In this document: positions 9,607 to 17,846 of the stretch, piece by piece
Position numbering within the stretch: the stretch's first letter is position 1
How the letters are laid out: the number at the start of each line of letters is the position of its first letter
Source: Thalassovita mediterranea
GTDB taxonomy: Bacteria > Pseudomonadota > Alphaproteobacteria > Rhodobacterales > Rhodobacteraceae
Direction: 5' to 3'
Assembly (NCBI RefSeq): GCF_001458435.1
Contig: NZ_CYSF01000007.1
Location: 1-64,000, forward strand
Length of the DNA: 64,000 nucleotides
Notes under the pieces: model-generated
What the model was told of the DNA's origin: nothing
Seen by the model: the letters and a program-made list of their open reading frames with translations, nothing else
The model's database searches: none
Position numbers and translations under genes: made by a program

Positions 9607-10428
9607 TTAGCGTTTTGCACCCCAGCTGAGCGAAGAATTGCGACGGGTGTAGAATTCACCGATCAGGCCCAGCATGAGGATTACGCCATAAACGATGATC
9701 GCATATTTGATCGTCGAATAGCGCGGTGTGTAGTTGATGAAAATAAACCCTCGCGCCTGATCAATGATGTGAAACAGGGGGTTCCAGTCAAACATTGCCA
9801 GCATAAAACCGGGCAGTGTGTTTGCCAGAAACATCTTGCCCGAGGCGATCATGTTGGCGCGCTGATAGATCAAAGTGAAAATTTGCACTGTTCCCGGGAA
9901 CCACGGTTTCAACGCCAGCAGCACGGTGCCAATCGCCAACCCGCCAAACCAGGCGAGAAGGAGCATCCCAAAGGCGCCCGCTGCATCCTCGATGACGAAC
10001 TTTTCAAATCCCATGTAGTAAATGAACAGGATCAACGACAGCGCCAGAACCTGCAGGTAAAGCGCGCTAAGGGCGGCAGACATGATGGCGACGATTGTGT
10101 TCATCGGCGCATGCAGCATCATCGGGGACGTTGGACCTTCGGCACCAGCCACTGCGCCAAGCGTTTTGGTGTGCGTCATGTAGAGGAAAATCCCCGACAT
10201 CAGATACAGCAGAAAGTCCCCGCGCACCGCTGTTTTACGCAGACCAAGGATCGAAAACATCAGATAGAAGGCCATCACCATGATCGCCAACTGCAGTAGG
10301 TTCACCAGAATCGACAGTACAGCGTTGCCGTGGGTTTTACGGATTTTGCGTGCGATTGAGTGATAGACCAGCTCCGCCATGGTAACGGCGGCCTCTAGGC
10401 TGTTTTCCTTGCGACTGTTGTAGAACAT
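9607..10428 (-). CDS. ABC-2 type polysaccharide/polyol-phosphate export permease
   Basis: A 273-residue membrane protein with about six hydrophobic segments (for example AVLSILVNLLQLAIMVMAFYL, the region around residue 100 and the C-terminal IIVYGVILMLGLIGEF), as in KpsM/Wzm-type permeases that export capsule or O-polysaccharide. The ATG at 10428 is preceded by GGGAG at a workable spacing and gives a family-like N-terminus (MFYNSRKENS, then AELVYHSIARKIRKTHGN). No ATPase partner is adjacent; it must be encoded elsewhere. It lies beside the glycan gene cluster that starts with cysQ, divergently oriented, which suggests a role in exporting that polymer. Confidence 0.85.
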   Translation of the reverse strand: MFYNSRKENSLEAAVTMAELVYHSIARKIRKTHGNAVLSILVNLLQLAIMVMAFYLMFSILGLRKTAVRGDFLLYLMSGIFLYMTHTKTLGAVAGAEGPTSPMMLHAPMNTIVAIMSAALSALYLQVLALSLILFIYYMGFEKFVIEDAAGAFGMLLLAWFGGLAIGTVLLALKPWFPGTVQIFTLIYQRANMIASGKMFLANTLPGFMLAMFDWNPLFHIIDQARGFIFINYTPRYSTIKYAIIVYGVILMLGLIGEFYTRRNSSLSWGAKR

Positions 10429-10603
10429 TTCAGCGACTGCTCCCGCATGTTGCGGTTATTAGTACGGACAATCCTTGCCGTTTCGTTAGCCTAAGACCAT
10501 AAGAGGGTGGCGAATTTATGGCAACACATGCCCCCTGCAACGGTGTCTCACAGCTATGAGAGGTGCCGATGAGGGCGCATAGGTGAATTGAGAGGATGCC
10601 AGA

Positions 10604-11401
10604 TTGGATTATCAGAAACTGACCGAAGTGATGCGCAAACTGGCGCTGGAAGCGGGCGACAAGATCATGGAGATCTACAACTCCGACAGTTTCGAAGTGA
10701 AGGTGAAGTCCGACGAAAGCCCCGTGACCGAGGCAGATGAAGCTGCGGACGCGCTGATCTCTGCTGGACTGCGGGCGGCGTTCCCTGATGTGTTGCTGGT
10801 GACCGAAGAACAGGCTGACAGCCATTGTCAGCGCGCGGATACGTTCCTGATCGTGGATCCGCTGGACGGCACCAAGGAATTTGTCCACCGTCGTGGCGAT
10901 TTCACCGTGAACATTGCCTATGTTGAAAATGGTGTGCCGACCCGCGGTGTGGTTTACGCGCCTGCGCGCAACCGGATGTTCTATACGCTGGCAGATGGTG
11001 CCGCGGTTGAGGAAACTGGCGCACTGGCCAAGGATCAAATCGGTGAAACCACCCCGATCCGCGTGTCCGATGCCGATAACTCCGCGCTGTTGGTTGTGGC
11101 GTCGAAATCGCACCGCGATCAGGCCACGGATGACTACATCAACAAATATTCGGTTGCAGACAGCAAAAGCGCGGGTTCGTCGCTGAAGTTCTGTCTGGTC
11201 GCCACTGGCGAGGCGGATATTTACCCCCGCGTGGGCCGCACGATGGAATGGGACACTGCCGCAGGTCACGCCGTTCTGCATGGTGCAGGTGGCAAGGTTG
11301 TGCGTTTTGACGACCACAGCCCACTGACCTACGGCAAGGCAGACTATGCCAACCCGTTTTTCATCGCTTATGCCCCTAGCGTTGAATTGAAAGAGGCGTA
11401 A
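10604..11401 (+). CDS. cysQ: 3'(2'),5'-bisphosphate nucleotidase CysQ
   Basis: A 265-residue inositol-monophosphatase-family enzyme that dephosphorylates 3'-phosphoadenosine 5'-phosphate (PAP), the by-product of PAPS-dependent sulfation or sulfate reduction. The metal-binding motif DPLDGTKEF is present, with an upstream TEADEAAD and a C-terminal WDTAAGHAVL. The frame starts at TTG 10604; the nearby ATG at 10596 is out of frame. Its stop overlaps the ATG of the next glycosyltransferase gene by one base, so the two are translationally coupled. With a sulfotransferase at the end of the same cluster, a PAP-clearing role for polysaccharide sulfation is likely. Confidence 0.93.
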   Translation: MDYQKLTEVMRKLALEAGDKIMEIYNSDSFEVKVKSDESPVTEADEAADALISAGLRAAFPDVLLVTEEQADSHCQRADTFLIVDPLDGTKEFVHRRGDFTVNIAYVENGVPTRGVVYAPARNRMFYTLADGAAVEETGALAKDQIGETTPIRVSDADNSALLVVASKSHRDQATDDYINKYSVADSKSAGSSLKFCLVATGEADIYPRVGRTMEWDTAAGHAVLHGAGGKVVRFDDHSPLTYGKADYANPFFIAYAPSVELKEA

Positions 11402-12663
11402 TGCCCGACGCGGCGGCCCCAAAGCATACCCCGGCAGAGGTCATTTCGACCTCTGTCGTGGTGGTGAGCAGGGGGCGTGGTGATGAATTGCAAAGGTGTC
11501 TGGCCGGGCTTAGCCGGCTTTACTATGGCGCCTATGAGCTGATCGTTGTCACCGATCCGGTGGGCGAGGCCGCTGTTGACGCGGCTGGCTTGCGCCATGA
11601 GGTCAAGCTGATCCCATACGATACGCCTAACATTTCTGCAGCGCGCAACCTTGGGATAGCGGCTGCGGCAGGGGATGTTGTCGCCTTTATTGATGACGAT
11701 GCAGTGCCGGAACCCACTTGGCTGACGCATCTGATTGCACCTTTTGCGGATGATCAGGTGGCAGCCACTGGCGGGTATGTGCGTGGGCGCAACGGAATCA
11801 GCTATCAATGGCGTGCCCGTTCGGTGGATATGCAGGGTCGGGCGCATGATCTGCCTATCAACGGCGATGTCCCGCAGATGCTAACCCCGCCCAAAGATCA
11901 TGCGATCAAAACCGAGGGCACCAATATGGCTGTGCGGCGGGCTTGGCTGCTGCGGCTTGGCGGTTTTGATGAAGCATTCCGTTTCTATCTGGATGAAACC
12001 GATCTGAACCTGCGGCTGATGAAGGCCGGTGGAAAAACCGTGGTGGTGCCGCTGGCCGAGGTGCATCACGCCTATGCACCCAGTCCCCGTCGTCGACAAA
12101 ACCGCGCGGTGACGGACCTGTTCGATGTTGGGGCCAGTTCAGCGGTGTTCCTGCGCAAACACGATCCTGATGGGGATCATGCAATTGCCCTTGGCCATTT
12201 GCGTCAGGAACAATGGGATCGTTTGCACCGTCAGGTGCGGCGGAAGTTGATTAGGCGGGGCGATATGGCAGATGTCCTTGCCTCGCTAGAGGCTGGCATC
12301 GCTGAAGGTGCGCAGCGTGATCTCGGCCAGATGATGCAAGCGGAGGGGAGTAATGATCTCCTACCGTTAAGCAGCCGCGCCAACGGGCAGCACCAAACCC
12401 TGATTGCGTGGCGTTGGTCGCAGCGCCGGATAATGGCGCAGGCGCGTGAACTGGCGGCGCAGGGGGTGACGGTATCGCTGTACCTGTTTAGCCCTGACAG
12501 TCGTTATCATCGCTTGGGCTACCGCCTGCCGGGCATCTGGGTACAGCAGGGCGGGGTTTATGGGCGAAGCGATAGATGCCAAAAAATTGTGCAATTCACG
12601 CGCAGGGGGTGCCGCGCCAAGAAAGAGATGCTGCGTGTGCAAATAGTGCGCCAAATTTCTTGA
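11401..12663 (+). CDS. Family 2 glycosyltransferase
   Basis: A 420-residue protein with an N-terminal GT-A fold glycosyltransferase domain (about 15-240): TSVVVVSRGRGDELQRCL, then NISAARNLGIAAAAGDVVAFIDDD with the metal/nucleotide-sugar-binding DDD, and later GGFDEAF with DETDLNLR. The C-terminal 170 residues are basic and unassigned, including a segment rich in Arg/Gln. No membrane segment is obvious, so it probably acts at the cytoplasmic face in building the glycan repeat. The sugar donor cannot be told. It overlaps cysQ by one base and is separated from galU by 136 bp. Confidence 0.9.
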   Translation: MPDAAAPKHTPAEVISTSVVVVSRGRGDELQRCLAGLSRLYYGAYELIVVTDPVGEAAVDAAGLRHEVKLIPYDTPNISAARNLGIAAAAGDVVAFIDDDAVPEPTWLTHLIAPFADDQVAATGGYVRGRNGISYQWRARSVDMQGRAHDLPINGDVPQMLTPPKDHAIKTEGTNMAVRRAWLLRLGGFDEAFRFYLDETDLNLRLMKAGGKTVVVPLAEVHHAYAPSPRRRQNRAVTDLFDVGASSAVFLRKHDPDGDHAIALGHLRQEQWDRLHRQVRRKLIRRGDMADVLASLEAGIAEGAQRDLGQMMQAEGSNDLLPLSSRANGQHQTLIAWRWSQRRIMAQARELAAQGVTVSLYLFSPDSRYHRLGYRLPGIWVQQGGVYGRSDRCQKIVQFTRRGCRAKKEMLRVQIVRQIS

Positions 12664-12741
12664 TAATGTCGCAATTATTGGTGATTAGTGTTCGAGTTTT
12701 ATGACCGGTAGCCACGTTGGCGACTGGGGGAGCTGCCTGAG

Positions 12742-12765
12742 AGTACCTTTATTTTGTTCGGTACT
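12742..12765. promoter_or_regulatory. Small dyad upstream of galU, possible operator
   Basis: A perfect 6-bp inverted repeat AGTACC/GGTACT with a 12-bp AT-rich spacer lies 35 bp upstream of the galU ATG. It could be a regulator site or part of the galU promoter; evidence is limited to symmetry and position. Confidence 0.25.
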
Positions 12766-12799
12766 GCGGGTAGAAGAAATTTAAGAACAAGAGGCAATT

Positions 12800-13693
12800 A
12801 TGACACGTCCAATAACCAAAGCGATCTTTCCGGTTGCAGGGCTCGGCACCCGTTTCTTGCCTGCGACTAAATCTGTACCCAAAGAAATCATGACGCTGGT
12901 CGATCGACCACTCATTCAGTACGCCATTGATGAAGCTCGCGCTGCCGGTATCGAAGAGTTCATTTTTGTGACCTCGCGCGGCAAGTCGGCACTGGAAGAT
13001 TACTTCGACCATTCCCATCAGTTGCAAACCGATCTGGCCGCCAAAGGCAAGACAGAGCTGCTGGATATTCTGAAGTCGACCAACATGGATAGCGGCCAGA
13101 TTGCTTATCTGCGTCAGCACAAGGCGCTGGGCCTTGGTCATGCTGTATGGTGCGCGCGCCGCTTGATCCACGATGAACCCTTTGCGGTGATCCTGCCCGA
13201 CGATGTGATCGCGGCGGAAAAGCCCTGTCTGCAACAGATGGTCGAAGCCTACCAAGAAACCGGTGGCTCGATGGTGGCCACGATGGAAGTGCCGCGCGAA
13301 AAAGCCAGTGCCTACGGTGTATTGGATGTCGCGAACGATATGGGCGCCGTTGTCGAAGCCAAAGGCATGGTTGAAAAGCCCCCGTTTGGTACCGAACCGT
13401 CGAACTTGGCTGTGATCGGCCGCTACATTCTGCATCCGAATGTGCTGACCTCGCTCGACACGCAGGAAACGGGCGCAGGTGGTGAAATTCAGCTGACTGA
13501 CGCGATCGCCAAAGAGATTGGCACTGACCGTGGCGTCTACGGATACCGCTTTAACGGCCAGCGTTTTGATTGCGGGTCCAAGGCTGGGTTCTTGCAGGCG
13601 ACCGTTTCTTTTGGTCTGGCCCGTGACGAACTGAAAGACGAATTGCGCGAATATCTGACCGAAGTTCTGGCTGTCGATAAGGCAGCGCAGTAA
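12800..13693 (+). CDS. galU: UTP-glucose-1-phosphate uridylyltransferase
   Basis: A 297-residue enzyme making UDP-glucose from UTP and glucose-1-phosphate, a donor for exopolysaccharide and cell-surface glycans. The N-terminus has the nucleotide-binding PVAGLGTRFLPATKSVPKE; VVEKP-type and substrate motifs follow (ILPDDVI, KGMVEKP, GGEIQLTD). Length matches the bacterial family. It begins at ATG 12800, sits alone between two glycosyltransferase genes on the same strand and is followed by a strong terminator, so it may be an independent unit that supplies the cluster. Confidence 0.97.
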   Translation: MTRPITKAIFPVAGLGTRFLPATKSVPKEIMTLVDRPLIQYAIDEARAAGIEEFIFVTSRGKSALEDYFDHSHQLQTDLAAKGKTELLDILKSTNMDSGQIAYLRQHKALGLGHAVWCARRLIHDEPFAVILPDDVIAAEKPCLQQMVEAYQETGGSMVATMEVPREKASAYGVLDVANDMGAVVEAKGMVEKPPFGTEPSNLAVIGRYILHPNVLTSLDTQETGAGGEIQLTDAIAKEIGTDRGVYGYRFNGQRFDCGSKAGFLQATVSFGLARDELKDELREYLTEVLAVDKAAQ

Positions 13694-13753
13694 TCGCTTG
13701 GCGCCAATCGGCACAAGCAAATCCTTGTATTTGCTTTGATTAATGATGAACAT

Positions 13754-13783
13754 GGCCCGGCGGAGTCCGGGCCTTTTCATTTT
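13754..13783 (+). terminator. Rho-independent terminator of galU
   Basis: A perfect 7-bp GC stem (13754-13760 with 13767-13773), a 6-base loop and a TTTTCATTTT tail lie 60 bp after the galU stop. Confidence 0.88.
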
Positions 13784-13804
13784 CCCCGGGCGCGAAGGAA
13801 GTTG

Positions 13805-15049
13805 ATGCCCGATCGTGCCGAAAAACCAGCAGCATTTTTGTTGGATGTGACCCGCAGTTTGCGGCGGGTCGGCCGTTTGCCTACAGGCGTTGATCGGGTC
13901 GAGCGGGCTTATATCCGTTGGGTCTTGGATCAACCGCAGCCGGTGTTTGCCTTGGCGCGTACCAGACTGGGATACGTTTTGCTGGACCGTGCTGGATTGC
14001 AGGCCGTTTGGGACCGGATCGAAGGACGGTTGCCATGGGGGCGGGCAGGCGTGCTGTCCTTTTTCGGGCGTAGTGATGCCGCCCGCCGGCAGGGGGAAAG
14101 TGATCTGCGGCGCCTAGCGCTGGCGCGCTGTATACCTCAGCGCTTATCGGCGGTATTGGCGGCACATCTGCCGCAGGCGACGACCTACCTGAACCTGGGG
14201 CATTCGAACCTGACACCTCGGGTGCTGCGTGCATTGCGGCAGCAGGGGGCACGGGTTGTGGTGATGCTGCATGATCTGATCCCGCTCAGTCATCCTGATA
14301 CTCAACGTCCGCAGCAGCGGGCGCAGTTTGGCGCAATGGTAGATCGTGTGCAGCAGAACGCCGATTTGATCTTGTGCAATTCCGCGGTGACAGAGGCCGA
14401 TGTTGTCCAGCACATGGGCGCCAAGGGCACATGCCCGCAGACCCTGGTTGCGCCTTTGGGTCTCGATCTGGACGAAGACACGGATTTGCAACCTCTTGAG
14501 ATGCCCGCTGGGTTTGATCACGATCTACCTTTCGTCATGACGCTTGGCACCATAGAGCCGCGTAAGAATCATGCCCTATTGTTGGATGTCTGGGATCAAC
14601 TGGCGGCGGACGGTGTGCCATTGCAGCTGTTGATCTGTGGTCAGCGTGGCTGGATGAATGAAGAGGTGTTTCGGCGCTTGGACCAATGGCAGGCACGGCG
14701 GACGTGCGTGTTCGAGATGGCAGGGTTGAGCGATGGGCAATTGGCGTGGCTGATGCAGCGCGCGGCAGCGCTGTTGTTTCCGTCTGTTGCCGAAGGCTAT
14801 GGGCTGCCAGCGCTTGAGGCGCGCGCGCGCGGCTGTCCGGTGATCTGTAGCGATTTGCCGGTTTTTCGCGAAGGCCTTGGAAACAATGCCGTTTACCTAC
14901 CGGTGAATGATGCCTATTCTTGGACAATAACAATGACCGAACAGGCACAGCTATCACAGGCTTCTCCGCATCAGACGCGCGCTGAACTGGCACGATTTGT
15001 GCCTCCTAGCTGGCAGCAGCATTTTGATCTGGTGTTAAGGCAGTTGTGA
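13805..15049 (+). CDS. Family 4-type (GT-B) glycosyltransferase
   Basis: A 414-residue GT-B fold glycosyltransferase. The C-terminal half has the family signature: GTIEPRKNHALLLDVWDQL, the cytosolic LLICGQRGW segment and the donor-binding FPSVAEGYGLPALEARARG. The N-terminal part contains VTRSLRRVGRLPTGVDRVERAY, typical of mannosyltransferase-like EPS enzymes. The frame extends to TTG 13736, but that would start inside the galU terminator; GAAGGAA (13794-13800) before ATG 13805 supports the later start. It begins the distal group of four glycan genes (13.8-19.3 kb) on the plus strand. Confidence 0.9.
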   Translation: MPDRAEKPAAFLLDVTRSLRRVGRLPTGVDRVERAYIRWVLDQPQPVFALARTRLGYVLLDRAGLQAVWDRIEGRLPWGRAGVLSFFGRSDAARRQGESDLRRLALARCIPQRLSAVLAAHLPQATTYLNLGHSNLTPRVLRALRQQGARVVVMLHDLIPLSHPDTQRPQQRAQFGAMVDRVQQNADLILCNSAVTEADVVQHMGAKGTCPQTLVAPLGLDLDEDTDLQPLEMPAGFDHDLPFVMTLGTIEPRKNHALLLDVWDQLAADGVPLQLLICGQRGWMNEEVFRRLDQWQARRTCVFEMAGLSDGQLAWLMQRAAALLFPSVAEGYGLPALEARARGCPVICSDLPVFREGLGNNAVYLPVNDAYSWTITMTEQAQLSQASPHQTRAELARFVPPSWQQHFDLVLRQL

Positions 15050-15109
15050 CACACTGGCCCGGCGGTTTCTGGTCAAAGGTTTGGGTCGTATCTGGCCCGC
15101 GTTGGGGGA

Positions 15110-16126
15110 GTGAGCTTGGGCGTCTGGACGGCATATCGGTTAAGGGTGAAGCGGCAGCGTTATCTGGGGCGGGCTATTCGCAAGCGTCAGGAATTATCGC
15201 CTGTGGTCAACCGGACCAAAGCGATCAAACCTGGTGATATCCTGCTGTTCTGCACCCAGCGCAATGAGGCGATCCGCCTGCCATATTTCCTGCAGTACTA
15301 CCGCGATATGGGGGTGAACCATTTTCTGTTCGTGGACAACGACAGCGATGATGGATCCGTGTCTTATCTACAGGATCAGCCGGACGTGTCATTGTGGCAC
15401 ACACGCGCCAGCTATAAACGCGCGCGTTTTGGGGTGGATTGGCTGAATTGGCTACAGAGCAAATATGGCCATGAACATTGGAATCTGGTGGTCGATCCGG
15501 ATGAATTCCTTGTCTACCCGTTCTGCGACACCCGCCCGTTGCGGGCGTTGACGGATTGGCTGGACGCGTCTTCGATCCGATCATTTAGCGCGATGTTGTT
15601 GGATATGTATCCTAAGGGTCGTATCGACCAGCAGCCCTACACTGTTGGTCAAAACCCGTTGGAGATTGCCAATTGGTTTGACAGCGGTAACTACGCAATC
15701 GAACGAAACTGGAAATTCGGCAATCTGTGGATTCAGGGCGGACCGCGTCAGCGTGTGTTTTTTCCCGACGCACCGGAGAAAGCGCCGGCCCTGAACAAGA
15801 TCCCGCTGGTGAAATGGAACCGCCGTTACGTTTACATGAGCTCTACCCATATGTTGCTGCCGCGCGGCTTGAATGCGGTGTATGACGAATGGGGCGGTGA
15901 AAAAGCCAGCGGCGCCTTGCTGCACACCAAGTTTCTGGACACCTTTAACGACAAAGCCAAAGAAGAACTGCAGCGCAAACAGCACTATTCCGGTTCTGTC
16001 GAATACAAGGCCTATGCCGCTACTCTGGATGAAAACCCAGACCTGTGGTGCAAGTGGTCGGAAAAATACATCAACTGGCGTCAGCTAGAGATCCTTGGGC
16101 TGATGTCCAAAGGCAACTGGGCGTGA
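15110..16126 (+). CDS. Family 2 (GT2_4-type) glycosyltransferase
   Basis: A 338-residue protein. After a short basic N-terminus, residues about 40-180 form a GT-A-like domain: ILLFCTQRNEAIRLPYFLQYY, VNHFLFVDNDSDDGS, and WNLVVDPDEFLVYP with the DPDE metal site. The C-terminal part is rich in Trp/Tyr and unassigned. GTG 15110 lies immediately after a GGGGGA sequence with no spacer, while TTG 15116 has better spacing, so the start is uncertain by two codons. It follows the GT-B gene by 60 bp and precedes the branching-enzyme gene by 13 bp. Confidence 0.87.
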   Translation: MSLGVWTAYRLRVKRQRYLGRAIRKRQELSPVVNRTKAIKPGDILLFCTQRNEAIRLPYFLQYYRDMGVNHFLFVDNDSDDGSVSYLQDQPDVSLWHTRASYKRARFGVDWLNWLQSKYGHEHWNLVVDPDEFLVYPFCDTRPLRALTDWLDASSIRSFSAMLLDMYPKGRIDQQPYTVGQNPLEIANWFDSGNYAIERNWKFGNLWIQGGPRQRVFFPDAPEKAPALNKIPLVKWNRRYVYMSSTHMLLPRGLNAVYDEWGGEKASGALLHTKFLDTFNDKAKEELQRKQHYSGSVEYKAYAATLDENPDLWCKWSEKYINWRQLEILGLMSKGNWA

Positions 16127-16139
16127 AGGGGGGCGCGGG

Positions 16140-17840
16140 ATGAGCAGCGTCGGGATCGTCATGCTGGTACATACTGCGCTGGGCCGTGCTGAACAGGTGG
16201 CGCGGCACTGGTCTGCTGCGGGCTGTCCGGTTGTGATCCATGTAGATGGGAATGTGTCTCAGGGCATTTATCGGCGTTTTGTCGATGCGCTGTCGGATTT
16301 GCCGGATGTGAAATTCAGCCCACGCCATCGCTGTGAATGGGGCACATGGGGGCTGGTCGCTGCGACCCAAAGCGCCAGTGAGATGATGCTGGATCATTAT
16401 GGTGAGGTGCGCCATGTCTATCTGGCCTCCGGATCTTGCCTGCCGCTGCGCCCTATTGAAGAGCTGATCGATTATCTGGCCGATCGCCCCACTACCGATT
16501 TCATCGAAAGCGCGACCACCGCGGATGTGCCTTGGACCGTAGGCGGTCTGGATGAAGAGCGGTTCAACTTCTCCTTCCCGTTCAGCTGGAAACGGCAGCG
16601 CTATCTGTTTGATCGCTGGGTGTCGCTGCAACGGCTGGTTGGACGCAAACGGGCGATGCCCAATGGCATCATCCCACATATGGGCAGCCAGTGGTGGTGC
16701 CTGACACGGTCCACCCTGTCGGCGATTCTGACCGATCCTGATCGCGAGTTGTACGATAGCTTCTTCAAGCGGGTCTGGATCCCGGATGAGAGCTATTTTC
16801 AGTCACTCGCCCGCCTGCATGGCAGCCAAATCGAAAGCCGCTCGCTGACCCTGTCGAAGTTCGACTTTCAGGGGAAGCCACACATTTTCTACGACGATCA
16901 CCTGCAGCTGTTGCGCCGGTCTGACTGTTTTGTGGCGCGCAAGATCTGGCCGCATGCAGATCGGCTGTATGAGAGTTTCCTAAGCGATCCCGCATCGATG
17001 ATGAACGGCGCAGAACCAAACCCAGGCAAGATCGACCGCATCTTTGCCAAGGCCGTGGATCGCCGGACCCGGGGGCGTCCGGGCCTCTATATGCAATCAC
17101 GCTTTCCCCATGATGGCTGGGAAAATGGTGTGACCTCGTCGCGCTATTCGGTGTTTCAGGGCTTCGGTGATTTGTTCGAAGATTTCGATCAATGGCTCAC
17201 TCGGGCGGTGGATGTACGCATTCACGGCCACCTCTTTGCCGAAGAGCGGGTCGAATACGCCGACGGCCAGACCGTGATGAATGGTGCGCTGAGCGATAGC
17301 GCAGCGATACGGGACTATAACCCGCAGGCCTTCCTCACCAATTTGGTTTGGAACGCGCGTGGGGAACGACAGTGTTTCCATTTCGGCCCACGGGACATTC
17401 AGGACATTGGATGGATTTTTGCCAAAGACCCGAATGCGCAGGTGTCGGTTATTTCGGGTGCTTGGGCGGTCCCGCTGTTCCTGTCCAAGCGCAGTTTCTC
17501 CGAGTTGCGCCGAGAGGCGGCCGTCTTGCAGAAAATTGAGGCTGAATACCTGAAGATTCTGCGGTCGCCCTACGCATCCGCACGGATTCGCATCTGGACC
17601 ATGGCCGAGTTTATCGAAGCACCGATGGAACCGCTGCAAACCATCATTGATGAAATCGGCACCCGCCCCGGTCCCCGTCTGGTCGATGCGCCCAAGATGG
17701 TAGATCTGACGGGCTTTGGTCAGTTTTTGCAAAACCTCAAGAATCAGGGGATGCACCCCTATCTGATGGGCGATTTTGCCGTAGAACGGGGCATGAGCAG
17801 CACCCAACGCCCCAAACGAAAACCATATTTGGCACGATAG
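16140..17840 (+). CDS. Core-2/I-branching-type (GT14) glycosyltransferase with C-terminal DUF5928-like region
   Basis: A 566-residue protein. Residues about 1-270 resemble the 'Branch' family of beta-1,6-N-acetylglucosaminyl- or xylosyltransferases: MLVHTALGRAEQVARHW, HVDGN, HRCEWGTWGLVAATQSA, YLASGSCLPLRPI, and GSQWWCLTR. The remaining about 290 residues look like the DUF5928 region I know from Rhodobacterales homologues, of unknown function. Donor and acceptor are unknown; the fold suggests addition of a branch sugar. It ends in TAG 6 bp before the sulfotransferase gene, so the two are almost certainly co-transcribed and may act in sequence. Confidence 0.85.
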   Translation: MSSVGIVMLVHTALGRAEQVARHWSAAGCPVVIHVDGNVSQGIYRRFVDALSDLPDVKFSPRHRCEWGTWGLVAATQSASEMMLDHYGEVRHVYLASGSCLPLRPIEELIDYLADRPTTDFIESATTADVPWTVGGLDEERFNFSFPFSWKRQRYLFDRWVSLQRLVGRKRAMPNGIIPHMGSQWWCLTRSTLSAILTDPDRELYDSFFKRVWIPDESYFQSLARLHGSQIESRSLTLSKFDFQGKPHIFYDDHLQLLRRSDCFVARKIWPHADRLYESFLSDPASMMNGAEPNPGKIDRIFAKAVDRRTRGRPGLYMQSRFPHDGWENGVTSSRYSVFQGFGDLFEDFDQWLTRAVDVRIHGHLFAEERVEYADGQTVMNGALSDSAAIRDYNPQAFLTNLVWNARGERQCFHFGPRDIQDIGWIFAKDPNAQVSVISGAWAVPLFLSKRSFSELRREAAVLQKIEAEYLKILRSPYASARIRIWTMAEFIEAPMEPLQTIIDEIGTRPGPRLVDAPKMVDLTGFGQFLQNLKNQGMHPYLMGDFAVERGMSSTQRPKRKPYLAR

Positions 17841-17846
17841 GCAGTT

